From positions 43,663-107,662 of the forward strand of contig JAGCCU010000079.1 in the NCBI GenBank assembly GCA_017651515.1: a stretch of 64,000 nucleotides of DNA, read 5' to 3'. The notes under the pieces were generated by a model. That model was given only the letters and a program-made list of their open reading frames with translations, did no database searches and was not told the origin of the DNA. The stretch's first letter is position 1; each line of letters begins with the position of its first letter. The DNA comes from Muribaculaceae bacterium. GTDB lineage: Bacteria > Bacteroidota > Bacteroidia > Bacteroidales > Muribaculaceae. Position numbers and translations under genes: made by a program. This document shows positions 32,977-42,346 of the stretch, piece by piece.

Positions 32977-35412
32977 ATGACAAATAATAAGAGTAAACGG
33001 GCTGCACGACTGCAGCGCAACTCCCGCATTGTAAAGAGGATGTGGTGGACATTTGCCGGCATCGTAGCCGCTCTGTTGTTATTGTTCATCCTTATCTATA
33101 ATGGAGTGATAGGCTATATGCCAGCCATTGACCAGCTAAAGAATCCTACCGACAAGTTCGCCTCGACTATTTATGCTGCAGGCGGTGAGGAAATGGGCAG
33201 ATACTATCGCAGTAAAGGCAATCGCGTATATGTGGATTACGATCAATTGTCTAAACACTTGAGCAATGCTCTTATAGCTACTGAGGATGCTCGCTTTGAG
33301 AGCCACTCGGGTATCGACTTAAAGGCATTGGGACGTGCCATCATCAAGCGCATCATTATGGGCCAGAAAAGTGCAGGTGGCGGCAGTACCATAACTCAGC
33401 AACTTGCCAAGCAACTGTATTCGCCTGAGTCAAGCAACATCTTCGAACGTGCATTGCAAAAACCCATCGAATGGATTATCGCAATTAAACTAGAGCGATA
33501 CTACACCAAAGATGAGATCATTAAGATGTACTTTAACCAGTTTGACTTCCTGAACAATGCCGTAGGTATCAAGACAGCAGCATATGTCTATTTCGGCAAA
33601 GATCCGTCACAACTAAACTTACAGGAAGCCGCTACGCTGGTGGGCATGTGCAAGAATCCATCCTACTATAACCCTCTACGCTATAATGAGCGCACCAGAG
33701 AGCGCCGAAACGTAGTACTCGACCAAATGGAGAAGGCTGGCTACATCACAGCTGCTGAAAGCAACGCCACTAAGCAGCTGCCACTGGTGCTCAACTATCA
33801 CCGCGTTGACCACAACGATGGATTGGCACCATACTTCCGCGAGGAACTGCGTCGCGTGATGATGGCCAAAAAACCTGAAGAGAAAAACTATCCCAAGTGG
33901 AATCGTCAGGCTTTCGTAGATGACTCTGCGGCTTGGGCCAACAACCCTCTATTCGGCTGGTGCAACAAGAACAAGAAAGCCGACGGTACGAACTATGACA
34001 TTTACTCCGATGGACTGAAAATATACACTACCATCGATGCAAACATGCAGACTTATGCCGAACAGGCGGTCAAACAACACATGTCGAAGACTCTGCAGCC
34101 TGCATTCTTGCGTGAACGCGGCGGTACGAAGAATCCATATACCAACAATCGCCAGGAACTATCGGCAGCCGGAAAACAAGCACTCATCAACAATGCCATC
34201 AAGCGTTCGGAACGCTACCGTGTACTTCAGAAAGCCGGAAAGAGCGAGGCAGAAATCATGAGTAACTTCCGCACTCCCATCGACATGAAGCTGTTCAGTT
34301 ACGACGGTGAATATGAGACAAAGATGACTCCACTGGATTCGCTTCTCTACACAAAGTCGTTCCTGCGATGTGCCATGATGTCGATGGATCCTGTCACGGG
34401 TTATGTCAAAGCCTATGTTGGCGGCCCTGACTTCCGATTCTTCAAGTATGACATGGTCTCTACCGGTCGACGACAAATCGGTTCTACGGTAAAGCCGTTC
34501 GTATATTCCAAGGCTGTAAATGACTTTGGTCTTACGCCATGTTCGGTGCGTCCTGGTGGCTCGCCTAACATTCGCTGGTATCGCGACGTATGGAACCCAC
34601 GTGGCGTGGGTGGCACTATGACTCTGAAATCGGCGCTTACCAGCTCTATCAACTCCATTTCGGCAGGATTCATGAAAGGTACATCTCCAAACTGGATTGA
34701 GCAGCAAGGTTATGAAGTATACCCACCAAGTGAACTTGCCAACTGGATGCACTCGTTTGGCATCACCAGCCATTTGGAACCTGTTCCAGCACTCAGTTTG
34801 GGTGTAAGTGAAATCACTCTGCGCGAGATGGTTGCTGCCTACTCGGCATTTGCCAATGGTGGAATGCGTGTAGAGCCGGTGTATGTGACCCGTATATGTG
34901 ACAACAAGGGCAACATCGTTGCTGAATTTACTGGCCAGCAAACTGAAATCATGAGCGAAGACACCTATTATAAAATGCTTACGATGCTCATGAGCGTTGT
35001 AGACGCCGGAACCGGTAGACGATTACGTTCACAGTATAGCATTCGCGCCGAACTGGGTGGCAAGACCGGTACTACCAACTTCAACAGCGACGGTTGGTTC
35101 ATGGGCTTTACTCCAGAACTGGTAACCGGCGTATGGGTTGGTGGCGAGGAACGCTTCATCCACTTTGTAAGCACAGCCATGGGCCAAGGTGCTGAAGCAG
35201 CATTGCCAATCCTTGGCTTGTACTTGCAAAAAGTCTATCGCGATGCCTCACTCCCATATTCACAAGACACGAAGTTCAAGTTCCCCAAGGGTTACAACCC
35301 ATGCGATGATGAACTGGGACACATTGGAGGTGGATACCGCGGCGGTGGCGGCGGTGGCGGCGGTGGTGACGCTGGCCATCATGAGGAAGTGATGGAAGGT
35401 GCTTTCGACTAA
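32977..35412 (+). CDS. Penicillin-binding protein 1A (bifunctional), copy 2
   Basis: 811 residues. A membrane anchor (about 25-45) is followed by the GT51 domain with ATEDARFESHSGIDL and GGGSTITQQLAKQLY. The transpeptidase has STVK (in QIGSTVKPFVYS), SINS and KTGTTNFNSDGW. It ends in a run of nine glycines near GYRGGGG, followed by an acidic end, a flexible tail absent from the divergent copy. The two copies differ by about the amount expected for old paralogues, so they probably have separate roles in elongation and division. Confidence 0.95.
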   Translation: MTNNKSKRAARLQRNSRIVKRMWWTFAGIVAALLLLFILIYNGVIGYMPAIDQLKNPTDKFASTIYAAGGEEMGRYYRSKGNRVYVDYDQLSKHLSNALIATEDARFESHSGIDLKALGRAIIKRIIMGQKSAGGGSTITQQLAKQLYSPESSNIFERALQKPIEWIIAIKLERYYTKDEIIKMYFNQFDFLNNAVGIKTAAYVYFGKDPSQLNLQEAATLVGMCKNPSYYNPLRYNERTRERRNVVLDQMEKAGYITAAESNATKQLPLVLNYHRVDHNDGLAPYFREELRRVMMAKKPEEKNYPKWNRQAFVDDSAAWANNPLFGWCNKNKKADGTNYDIYSDGLKIYTTIDANMQTYAEQAVKQHMSKTLQPAFLRERGGTKNPYTNNRQELSAAGKQALINNAIKRSERYRVLQKAGKSEAEIMSNFRTPIDMKLFSYDGEYETKMTPLDSLLYTKSFLRCAMMSMDPVTGYVKAYVGGPDFRFFKYDMVSTGRRQIGSTVKPFVYSKAVNDFGLTPCSVRPGGSPNIRWYRDVWNPRGVGGTMTLKSALTSSINSISAGFMKGTSPNWIEQQGYEVYPPSELANWMHSFGITSHLEPVPALSLGVSEITLREMVAAYSAFANGGMRVEPVYVTRICDNKGNIVAEFTGQQTEIMSEDTYYKMLTMLMSVVDAGTGRRLRSQYSIRAELGGKTGTTNFNSDGWFMGFTPELVTGVWVGGEERFIHFVSTAMGQGAEAALPILGLYLQKVYRDASLPYSQDTKFKFPKGYNPCDDELGHIGGGYRGGGGGGGGGDAGHHEEVMEGAFD

Positions 35413-35464
35413 GCATTTGTACCATCTCATGGTTACATACGATTAAGTATTTACGTTTATATTC

Positions 35465-36292
35465 ATGGCGATTATTGAGGTAACATCGCTTCAACATCCC
35501 GGCGTAGAGATATTCAGTCTTCTAACAGAGGCTGAATTGCGCAATCGTCTGGAACCCGAGAAGGGTGTTTTCATCGCCGAAAGTCCTAAAGTAATAAACG
35601 TAGCCCTCGATTCTGGCTACACTCCATTGGCACTGTTATGCGAACGACGTCATCTGACAGGTGATGCCAAGGATATTGTTGCACGCTGTGGAGACATACC
35701 CATCTATACCGGCGAACGTGACCTTCTGGCTACACTTACGGGTTATACTCTCACGCGTGGTGTGCTGTGTGCCATGCGACGTCCGTTGCCTCCATCGGTG
35801 AAAGAAATCTGCGATGGTGCGAAACGCATCGTTGTGATTGATGGTGTGACCGACACCACTAATATAGGTGCAATATTCCGTTCAGCGGCAGCACTGGGTA
35901 TCGATGCTGTTTTACTGACACCAACAAGCTGTGACCCTCTGAACCGTCGTGCCGTTCGAGTGTCGATGGGTTCCGTGTTCCTTGTGCCTTGGACATGGCT
36001 CAATTTCCCTATCCAACAACTCAATGAATTGGGATTCAAAACTGTGGCGATGGCATTGACCGACAATTCGGTTTCAATTGACCATCCTACACTGATTGCT
36101 GAACCCAAGTTGGCTATTATAATGGGAACTGAGGGAGACGGATTGTCCCACGACACTATCGTCAATGCTGACTATGTGGCTCGGATTCCGATGTCACACG
36201 GAGTTGATTCTCTGAATGTGGCTGCTGCTTCAGCAGTTGCTTTCTGGCAATTAAGAAAGTCTCTATCAACCAAAACAAATAACTATCAATAA
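35465..36292 (+). CDS. TrmH/SpoU-family RNA 2'-O-methyltransferase
   Basis: 275 residues. An N-terminal substrate-binding part (GVFIAESPKVINVALDSG) leads to the SPOUT knot: RIVVIDGVTDTTNIGAIFRSAAALG (motif 1), IMGTEGDGL (motif 2) and IPMSHGVDSLNVAAASAVAFW (motif 3). It uses S-adenosylmethionine to methylate the ribose of a tRNA or rRNA nucleotide; which one is uncertain. The next gene begins two bases after its stop. Confidence 0.88.
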   Translation: MAIIEVTSLQHPGVEIFSLLTEAELRNRLEPEKGVFIAESPKVINVALDSGYTPLALLCERRHLTGDAKDIVARCGDIPIYTGERDLLATLTGYTLTRGVLCAMRRPLPPSVKEICDGAKRIVVIDGVTDTTNIGAIFRSAAALGIDAVLLTPTSCDPLNRRAVRVSMGSVFLVPWTWLNFPIQQLNELGFKTVAMALTDNSVSIDHPTLIAEPKLAIIMGTEGDGLSHDTIVNADYVARIPMSHGVDSLNVAAASAVAFWQLRKSLSTKTNNYQ

Positions 36293-36294
36293 CT

Positions 36295-36678
36295 ATGGAA
36301 AGAATATATACTCCCGATTTCATTACTGAACTGAAGCCAAACGAAGTGTTTGTGTTCGGCAGCAATCTTGGCGGATTTCATGGTGGCGGTGCCGCTCGCA
36401 TAGCCAGGCAGAAATTTGGTGCCGTATGGGGACAAGGCGTGGGACTACAGGGGCAGAGCTATGCCATTCCAACGATGCAAGGCGGTGTGGAAACCATAAA
36501 GCCCTATGTAGATCAATTCATTGCCTTTGCCAAGGCACATCCCGAACTGACATTCTATGTTACCCGAATTGGTTGCGGAATAGCTGGGTTCCAAGACAGC
36601 GAGATAGCGCCGCTATTCGCCGACGCTATCCCTGTGCCTAATATTGCATTGCCCCGTCAGTGGGTCAATAATATCTGA
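36295..36678 (+). CDS. Small macro-domain-like protein (phage A1S_2505 type)
   Basis: 127 residues with FVFGSNLGGFHGGGAARIA, FGAVWGQGVGLQGQSYAIPT, and FYVTRIGCGIAGFQDSEIAPLF. This order matches a family of short proteins, often in phages, with a macro-like nucleotide-binding fold (compare the GSN-hGgGaA and GCG-aG-loops). It may bind ADP-ribose or a related metabolite. It starts two bases after the SpoU methylase, so they are co-transcribed. Function is unknown. Confidence 0.7.
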   Translation: MERIYTPDFITELKPNEVFVFGSNLGGFHGGGAARIARQKFGAVWGQGVGLQGQSYAIPTMQGGVETIKPYVDQFIAFAKAHPELTFYVTRIGCGIAGFQDSEIAPLFADAIPVPNIALPRQWVNNI

Positions 36679-36683
36679 ATCAA

Positions 36684-37415
36684 TTACTCCTCATCGTCGG
36701 GAGCTGCCTGCATGTTGGTGAATACGTTCTGAACGTCATCGTCCTCTTCGAGCACCTCGATGAGAGCTTCTACGTCAGCACGCTGTTCGGCAGTAAGTTC
36801 CTTATACTCGGCAGGTTCGTAGACAAACTCTGAGCTCTTGATTTCATAGCCGTTGTCTTCCAGATATTTCTGGATATCGCCATTGGCCTCGAATGCTCCG
36901 CCAATCATGATTTCCTCCTCGTCCATGTCGAAGTCTTCGGCTCCGCAGTCGATGAGCTCGAGCTCCAGGTCATCAAGAGTGATGCCATCCTTAGGCTCAA
37001 CGTGGAAATAACACTTGTGCGAGAACAAGAAGCCCACGGTACCAGAGTTGCCCAGGTTGCCGCCCTTCTTGTTAAAGTAGTTGCGCACGTTAGCCACGGT
37101 ACGGGTGGAGTTGTCAGTAGCAGTTTCCACTAACACGGCTATGCCATGAGGAGCAAATCCTTCGTAGATAACCTCCTTGTAGTCGCCTGCATCCTTGTCG
37201 CTGGCCTTCTTGATAGCACGTTCCACGGTATCCTTAGGCATATTGGCAGCCTTGGCATTGGCCATGAGGGCGCGCAGGCGTGAGTTGGATGTGGGATCAG
37301 GACCACCAGCCTTCACAGCCATGGTGATTTCCTTACCAATCTTAGTGAATGTGCGGGACATGCTGCCCCAGCGTTTCAGTTTTCTTGCTTTGCGATATTC
37401 AAAAGCTCTTCCCAT
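36684..37415 (-). CDS. yebC: YebC/PmpR-family protein
   Basis: 243 residues, starting MGRAFEYRKARKLKRW where Escherichia coli YebC has MAGHSKWANTRHRK. Contains ITMAVKAGGPDPTSNSRLRALMANAKAANMPKDTVERAI and YEGFAPHGIAVLVETATDN, with an acidic end (DDDVQNVFTNM). Family members include transcription factors and a translation factor that relieves ribosome pausing at proline runs. It is 5 bases from the convergent neighbour and lies just downstream of pheT. Confidence 0.93.
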   Translation of the reverse strand: MGRAFEYRKARKLKRWGSMSRTFTKIGKEITMAVKAGGPDPTSNSRLRALMANAKAANMPKDTVERAIKKASDKDAGDYKEVIYEGFAPHGIAVLVETATDNSTRTVANVRNYFNKKGGNLGNSGTVGFLFSHKCYFHVEPKDGITLDDLELELIDCGAEDFDMDEEEIMIGGAFEANGDIQKYLEDNGYEIKSSEFVYEPAEYKELTAEQRADVEALIEVLEEDDDVQNVFTNMQAAPDDEE

Positions 37416-37450
37416 TATTTTAAGTTTTTAAATTATTATTTCATTATCTG

Positions 37451-39916
37451 TTAACGGAGCTTGGCGCCGAGCTGTGTTTCGAGGTTCTTGATGACCTTCT
37501 GCATCACAGCATCAATCTGCTTGTCTTGCAATGTCTTTTCGTTGTCCTGCAAAATCATGCTGATGGCGTAGGACTTCTTGCCAGCCTCGAGTTTTTTGCT
37601 TTCGTAAACATCGAATAGGTTGACGCTACGTAGCAATTTCTTGTCGCTTGATATCACCACACGACGGATGTCATCAAAGGTCACAGCTTGGTCGACGAGC
37701 AGAGCCAAGTCGCGTCGTACCGGTAACGTCTTGGGCAGGTCGTAATACTTAATGTCTTTCTTTGCCGCCAGTTTGCAAGCCTGTTTCCAGTCAACTTCGG
37801 CATAGAATACCGGCTGATCAACGTCGATTTTCTTGAGCTGAGCATCTGTTACAACACCCATCACGGCGATGCACTTACCGCCACGAGTATTGTAAGACAG
37901 TGCAGGATCGATGACATCGTTGGACGTCTGTTCCAGCACAAGCTCGTTGACATCGATGCCCATGCCTGTAAGTACATTTTCAAGCACAGCCTTCATGTCA
38001 TAGACGTTCACTGGCCTTGATGGGTCGGCCCAGTTGTCAGCATGGTTGTTTCCGCTCATCCACATGCCAAGGAACTTACCCTCGGTGTAAGGAGCAAGCA
38101 CCTTCTCGGTCTGGTCCACGCCAGGCTCGCAGTGATAGGTTGTGCCGAACTCATAGAGCTTGAGGTTCTGGTTCTTGTGATTGATGTTGCGTGCCACGCT
38201 TTCCAGACCACCGAAAAGAAGAGTCTGTCGCATCACGTTCAAGTCACTGCTGAGCGGGTTCATAATGTGTACGCAGTTAGCTTCTGGATAGCTCTCAAGC
38301 CCTTCATAATAGCTTGCTGGAGTTAGCGAGTTGTTCATAATCTCGTTGAACCCTACAGAAGTGAGGTGATTGCTTATATGCTCCTGCATCTCGTCGGCAA
38401 AGTCGACCATTGTCTTGCTCGACAAGTTGGAACGAACTTCAGTAGGTATCTCTACATTGTTATATCCATAAACACGCAAGATGTCCTCCACTACGTCACA
38501 TGGGCGTTGCACATCCACTCGATAAGTTGGCACCATGAGTTTCAAGCCGTCAGGTTCTTCATCAACGATTTTAATTTCCAAACTTCTCAAAATACTCTTG
38601 ATTGTGTTGGTATCAATCTTCTTGCCAATAAGTCCTGTGACGTAGTCATATGGCAAATCAACCTTGAAGCCAGGGAACTCACGAGCCTTGACATCGATGA
38701 TGTCGCCACAGATGTCACCACCTGCCACTTCCTTGACGAGCAGAGCCGCTATCATAAGGTTGCGTACGGTGTCATTAGGATCGATACCACGCTCGAATCG
38801 GAATGAAGCATCAGTATTCAGTCCGAAACGTCGTGCTGTCTTGCGAATCCAAGTGGGATGGAAATATGCCGACTCAAGGAATATGTCGGTAGTGGCTTCG
38901 GTAACGCCCGATTCCAGACCGCCGAAGACACCGCCGATACACATCGGCTCTTTGGTGTTGCATATCATCAGGTCCTTGTCGGTAAGTGTGCGTTCTACAC
39001 CGTCGAGGGTGATAAACTTAGTACCGTTTTTCACTGTACGCACAACCACCTTGTCGCCTTTCACCTTAGCAAGGTCGAAGCAATGAAGTGGTTGTCCTAA
39101 GCCTAAAAGTATGTAGTTGGTAACATCAACGATATTGTTGATTGGGCGTTGCCCCACTGCTGTGAGCAAGTCTTTAAGCCATTTGGGACTTTCTTGCACC
39201 TTCACACCGCGAATGGTTATACCGCTGTAACGTGGACATGCCTCTGGGTTCTTAACCTCTACAGGTATTCCGCCATCGCTGCGGTCACTCTTGAAAATGC
39301 CCACCGATGGCTTGATGAGTGAGCCTTTGCGCCCATTCTGCTTGCACCAAGCACTCAGGTCGCGAGCCACGCCATAGTGCGATGCACCGTCAATACGGTT
39401 TGGTGTAAGGTCAACCTCAATCAGCCAGTCATCGTCCATCTTGTAGTATTCGGCCGCAGGCATTCCCACAGGAGTGTCATCCGGCAACACTATGATGCCG
39501 TCGTGGCTAGAGCCAACACCTATTTCGTCTTCAGCGCAAATCATGCCCAGCGACTCCTCGCCACGCATCTTCGAACGCTTGATGGTAAATTCCTGGTCGC
39601 CATCGTAGAGTTTGGTGCCAATAGTGGCGACAATGACTTTCTGTCCGGCAGCCACATTGGGTGCACCACACACAATTTGCACCGGATCATTTCCATCGCC
39701 CAAATCCACAGTGGTGATATGCAAGTGGTCGCTGTTGGGGTGGTCAATGCACGTGAGGACGTGCCCCACCACCAGACCGCGGAGACCTCCACGGATGGTT
39801 TCAACTCGTTCCAATGCGCCAACTTCAAGTCCGAGCGATGTGAGTGCCACGCTCACTTCTTCGGGCGTGAGGTCGATGTCGATGTATTTCTTAAGCCATT
39901 TGTAAGAGATATTCAT
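37451..39916 (-). CDS. pheT: Phenylalanyl-tRNA synthetase beta subunit
   Basis: 821 residues. The N-terminal tRNA-binding OB-fold (about 40-150) contains GGLRGLVVGHVLTCIDHPNSDHL. B3/B4 editing and B5 domains follow (YSGITIRGVKV, NNIVDVTNYILLGLGQPLHCFD, TDASFRFERGID), then a catalytic-like core, and the FDX-ACB anticodon-binding domain ends the protein (LPVRRDLALLVDQAVTFDD to KNLETQLGAKLR). It pairs with PheS, which is not in the window, to charge tRNA-Phe. Confidence 0.97.
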   Translation of the reverse strand: MNISYKWLKKYIDIDLTPEEVSVALTSLGLEVGALERVETIRGGLRGLVVGHVLTCIDHPNSDHLHITTVDLGDGNDPVQIVCGAPNVAAGQKVIVATIGTKLYDGDQEFTIKRSKMRGEESLGMICAEDEIGVGSSHDGIIVLPDDTPVGMPAAEYYKMDDDWLIEVDLTPNRIDGASHYGVARDLSAWCKQNGRKGSLIKPSVGIFKSDRSDGGIPVEVKNPEACPRYSGITIRGVKVQESPKWLKDLLTAVGQRPINNIVDVTNYILLGLGQPLHCFDLAKVKGDKVVVRTVKNGTKFITLDGVERTLTDKDLMICNTKEPMCIGGVFGGLESGVTEATTDIFLESAYFHPTWIRKTARRFGLNTDASFRFERGIDPNDTVRNLMIAALLVKEVAGGDICGDIIDVKAREFPGFKVDLPYDYVTGLIGKKIDTNTIKSILRSLEIKIVDEEPDGLKLMVPTYRVDVQRPCDVVEDILRVYGYNNVEIPTEVRSNLSSKTMVDFADEMQEHISNHLTSVGFNEIMNNSLTPASYYEGLESYPEANCVHIMNPLSSDLNVMRQTLLFGGLESVARNINHKNQNLKLYEFGTTYHCEPGVDQTEKVLAPYTEGKFLGMWMSGNNHADNWADPSRPVNVYDMKAVLENVLTGMGIDVNELVLEQTSNDVIDPALSYNTRGGKCIAVMGVVTDAQLKKIDVDQPVFYAEVDWKQACKLAAKKDIKYYDLPKTLPVRRDLALLVDQAVTFDDIRRVVISSDKKLLRSVNLFDVYESKKLEAGKKSYAISMILQDNEKTLQDKQIDAVMQKVIKNLETQLGAKLR

Positions 39917-40032
39917 AATCGGTAACTACGTTTTGTTTTGTTTCAACCTACAAAGGTACTAATTAATTGATAATTGACAATTGGCAATTGGCAATTTTTT
40001 TGAAAGAGACTGCTTAGAAAGCACAAAAAGAA

Positions 40033-40070
40033 GAACGGCACTTTTTTGCAAACACAAAAAAGTGCCGTTC
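40033..40070. terminator. Bidirectional terminator of glnA
   Basis: GAACGGCACTTTTTTG (40033-40048) pairs with CAAAAAAGTGCCGTTC (40055-40070), a 16-bp stem with a 6-nt loop. On the minus strand it lies just after the glnA stop and is followed by a T-rich stretch. Confidence 0.9.
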
Positions 40071-40092
40071 CTTTATTGAGGTTATATCAAAG

Positions 40093-41601
40093 TTATCCGC
40101 AGTGGAAGTATTGCTGGACGAGAGCCTGAAGTTCTTCAGGCTTGTCCTCAACGTCGGCACGTAGTGTACGGTCATTGAAAGCACGCAGGCCGTCGATGAT
40201 ACCATCGATCATGTCGGGGCTGAACACACCATGCTCCTCGAACACCTTGCGGCTCTTCTCGAGACAGTCGGCACTTGCCACGCAGCTGTCGGGCAGCTGG
40301 TCAAGCTGGTTGAGCACCTGCTCGTTGGCCTTGTCGTGGATGTTGACATTAACATAGGTACGCTCAGCTACTTCGAGAGCATTCTCCATCTCGAAGCCAT
40401 GACGGCAAGCCACGCAGAGGCCGGCAATAAGCTGATAAATATCAGCCGAGCCGTCGGGCGAGCGCATCTCCACTGTCTGCTTGATGGTAGTATCGAAATC
40501 GCTGGTTCCCTTCTCCTGTGGGTTAGCCAACACACACATATCCACACCAGAAGTCCATCCCAGTGGCACGCGCACGAGAACCGAGCGGTTACGGTCGCCC
40601 CAACAAACATTGGTAGGAGCCTCCTGGTGAGGCACAAGACGGAAATAACTCATCGGGTTCTTGTTACCAAAAGCGGTAATGGCTGGAGCCACATCCATCA
40701 TTCCGGCAATCATGCGACGTGCATCATCACTGAGTACGCCTTTCTCGGTCATGCGGTTCTTACCATCCTTTATCATGCGCATATGGATGTGCAGACCACT
40801 ACCTGCCTTGCCCACGGTAATCTTCGGGGCAAACGTCACGTTCAGCCCCATCTCGTAAGCTAGGTTGCGGATAATCCACTTTGCGAGCATGAGCTGGTCG
40901 GCAGCCTTCTCAGCAGGGACTGGCAGGAACTCAATTTCGTTCTGCTCATAGGTCAGGCCGTCCTGAACGAAGTTGCCAACTTCGCTATGACCGTACTTGA
41001 TCTGTCCACCTGCCTGTGCGATGTACTTCATACACAGCTGGCGGAAGTCATTGGCCTTGGCATAGGGTGCACTCTCGTGGTAGCCGCGCTGGTCGATGGC
41101 TGGGAACTGCTCATCATCGTCAAAAATAACGTAGTATTCCAATTCACCCATGGCATGGAACTCCATACCAGTCACCTCACGGAATGACTGACATGCTTTG
41201 TGAAGCGTATATTCGGGCGAACTTGCCAGAGGGTTGCCATCCTTGTCGAAATAGGAGCAAAGCATGCAGAGCGTTGGCACCTCGGCAAAAGGATCGACAA
41301 AGGCAGTGCTATAACGTGGCAGCACATAGAGGTCGCTGCTGCCCGCCTGTATGAACTTGAACAGACTGGAGCCATCGACACGTTCGCCGCAGGTTATGAC
41401 AGTCTCCAGATAATCGAGGTCATTGATTACGAAATTAAGGGTTTTCAACTTGCCGTCGCCACCGGGATACATGAAGTTAATCATGCGGATGTCGTTCTCC
41501 TGAACGAAACGGATAATGTCGGCACGGGTAAAGTCATCACATGGTTTTTGAAGAAAATCCACTACTGGATTAGCGTTAAGAATAAGTTTTTTATTCTCCA
41601 T
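40093..41601 (-). CDS. glnA: Glutamine synthetase
   Basis: 502 residues. The beta-grasp part has GGDGKLKTLNFVINDLDYLETVI. The catalytic barrel has GELEYYVIFDD, VGNFVQDGLTYEQNEIEFLP, VTFAPKITVGKAGSGLHIHMR and RNRSVLVRVPLGW. It condenses glutamate and ammonia with ATP. The length is that of a dodecameric type I enzyme rather than the 730-residue type III form also found in Bacteroidota. Its -7 element is TACCTTTG on the minus strand at 41649-41642. No regulator gene adjoins. Confidence 0.93.
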   Translation of the reverse strand: MENKKLILNANPVVDFLQKPCDDFTRADIIRFVQENDIRMINFMYPGGDGKLKTLNFVINDLDYLETVITCGERVDGSSLFKFIQAGSSDLYVLPRYSTAFVDPFAEVPTLCMLCSYFDKDGNPLASSPEYTLHKACQSFREVTGMEFHAMGELEYYVIFDDDEQFPAIDQRGYHESAPYAKANDFRQLCMKYIAQAGGQIKYGHSEVGNFVQDGLTYEQNEIEFLPVPAEKAADQLMLAKWIIRNLAYEMGLNVTFAPKITVGKAGSGLHIHMRMIKDGKNRMTEKGVLSDDARRMIAGMMDVAPAITAFGNKNPMSYFRLVPHQEAPTNVCWGDRNRSVLVRVPLGWTSGVDMCVLANPQEKGTSDFDTTIKQTVEMRSPDGSADIYQLIAGLCVACRHGFEMENALEVAERTYVNVNIHDKANEQVLNQLDQLPDSCVASADCLEKSRKVFEEHGVFSPDMIDGIIDGLRAFNDRTLRADVEDKPEELQALVQQYFHCG

Positions 41602-41708
41602 AATTCTCTAAGGTTAAATTAGTCGGTTTTCAAATTTGCTGCAAAGGTAGTGCAAATAAAGAACAATAAAAAGAATTTACTCAAATTTATTGACGAGCAC
41701 CTGCCTTA

Positions 41709-41740
41709 TTTCGTGATTTCTCACAAAATTATTAATTTTG
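41709..41740 (+). promoter_or_regulatory. Promoter of the LOG-family gene
   Basis: TTTC (41709-41712), 20 bases, TAATTTTG (41733-41740). The start codon at 41749 follows only eight bases later, so the transcript is nearly leaderless. This rules out the longer frame that begins at 41650. Confidence 0.7.
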
Positions 41741-41748
41741 CACCGCGA

Positions 41749-42333
41749 ATGGAAAACCAGCCGAAAATATGCGTGTTTGCCGCTTCCAGTCAAAGTATTG
41801 ACAAGCGGTATATTTCAGCTGCCCATGAACTGGGTACGCTGATGGCTCAACGTGGCTGGACGTGCGTGAATGGTGCAGGCCGTACTGGTCTGATGCAAGC
41901 CGTGAGCGACGGTTCACTCGACAATGGCGGCCGAGTTACTGGTGTCATCCCAAAGTTCATGGTTGACAATGGCTGGTGCTATGACCGCATACCCGACCTG
42001 GTCATCACAGCCGACATGCATGAACGCAAGCAGTACATGCAACAGGTAACCGACGGCATCGTTGCGCTACCTGGCGGCTGCGGCACTCTGGAAGAGTTGC
42101 TTGAAGTGATTACCTGGCGCCAATTGGGCATCATTTCCAAACCCATTGTTCTGCTGAACACCGCAGGATTCTTCAACCCACTAATAGAGATGCTGAACAA
42201 ATGTGTAGAACAAGGTTTTATGAAGAAGTCTCATTCTGCCTTATGGACAATAGCCGATACTCCATCACAAGCCATAGAAAGCCTTGCTGCCGGAATGTCT
42301 GGCAACGCACCTGAATTAGAAAGCAAATACTGA
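41749..42333 (+). CDS. LOG-family protein (cytokinin-type riboside phosphoribohydrolase)
   Basis: 194 residues from ATG 41749 (MENQPKICVFAASSQ); a longer frame would begin inside the promoter. A Rossmann-type fold with GAGRTGLMQAVSDG and the signature PGGCGTLEELLEVITWRQ. LOG proteins, long misannotated as lysine decarboxylases, split a nucleoside 5'-monophosphate into base and ribose 5-phosphate. The substrate in this organism is unknown. The following DUF4271 gene starts 13 bases after the stop. Confidence 0.88.
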   Translation: MENQPKICVFAASSQSIDKRYISAAHELGTLMAQRGWTCVNGAGRTGLMQAVSDGSLDNGGRVTGVIPKFMVDNGWCYDRIPDLVITADMHERKQYMQQVTDGIVALPGGCGTLEELLEVITWRQLGIISKPIVLLNTAGFFNPLIEMLNKCVEQGFMKKSHSALWTIADTPSQAIESLAAGMSGNAPELESKY

Positions 42334-42346
42334 ATAAGATTAAGGA

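Noticed and set aside
34159-34941. 260-residue minus-strand frame inside the second PBP1A gene
   Set aside because: Overlaps the conserved transpeptidase coding region; the amino acid mix is random-looking.
39961-40010. Short CAATTGGCAATTGGCAATT repeat between glnA and pheT
   Set aside because: Too short and simple to assign; probably neutral AT-rich spacer near the pheT start.
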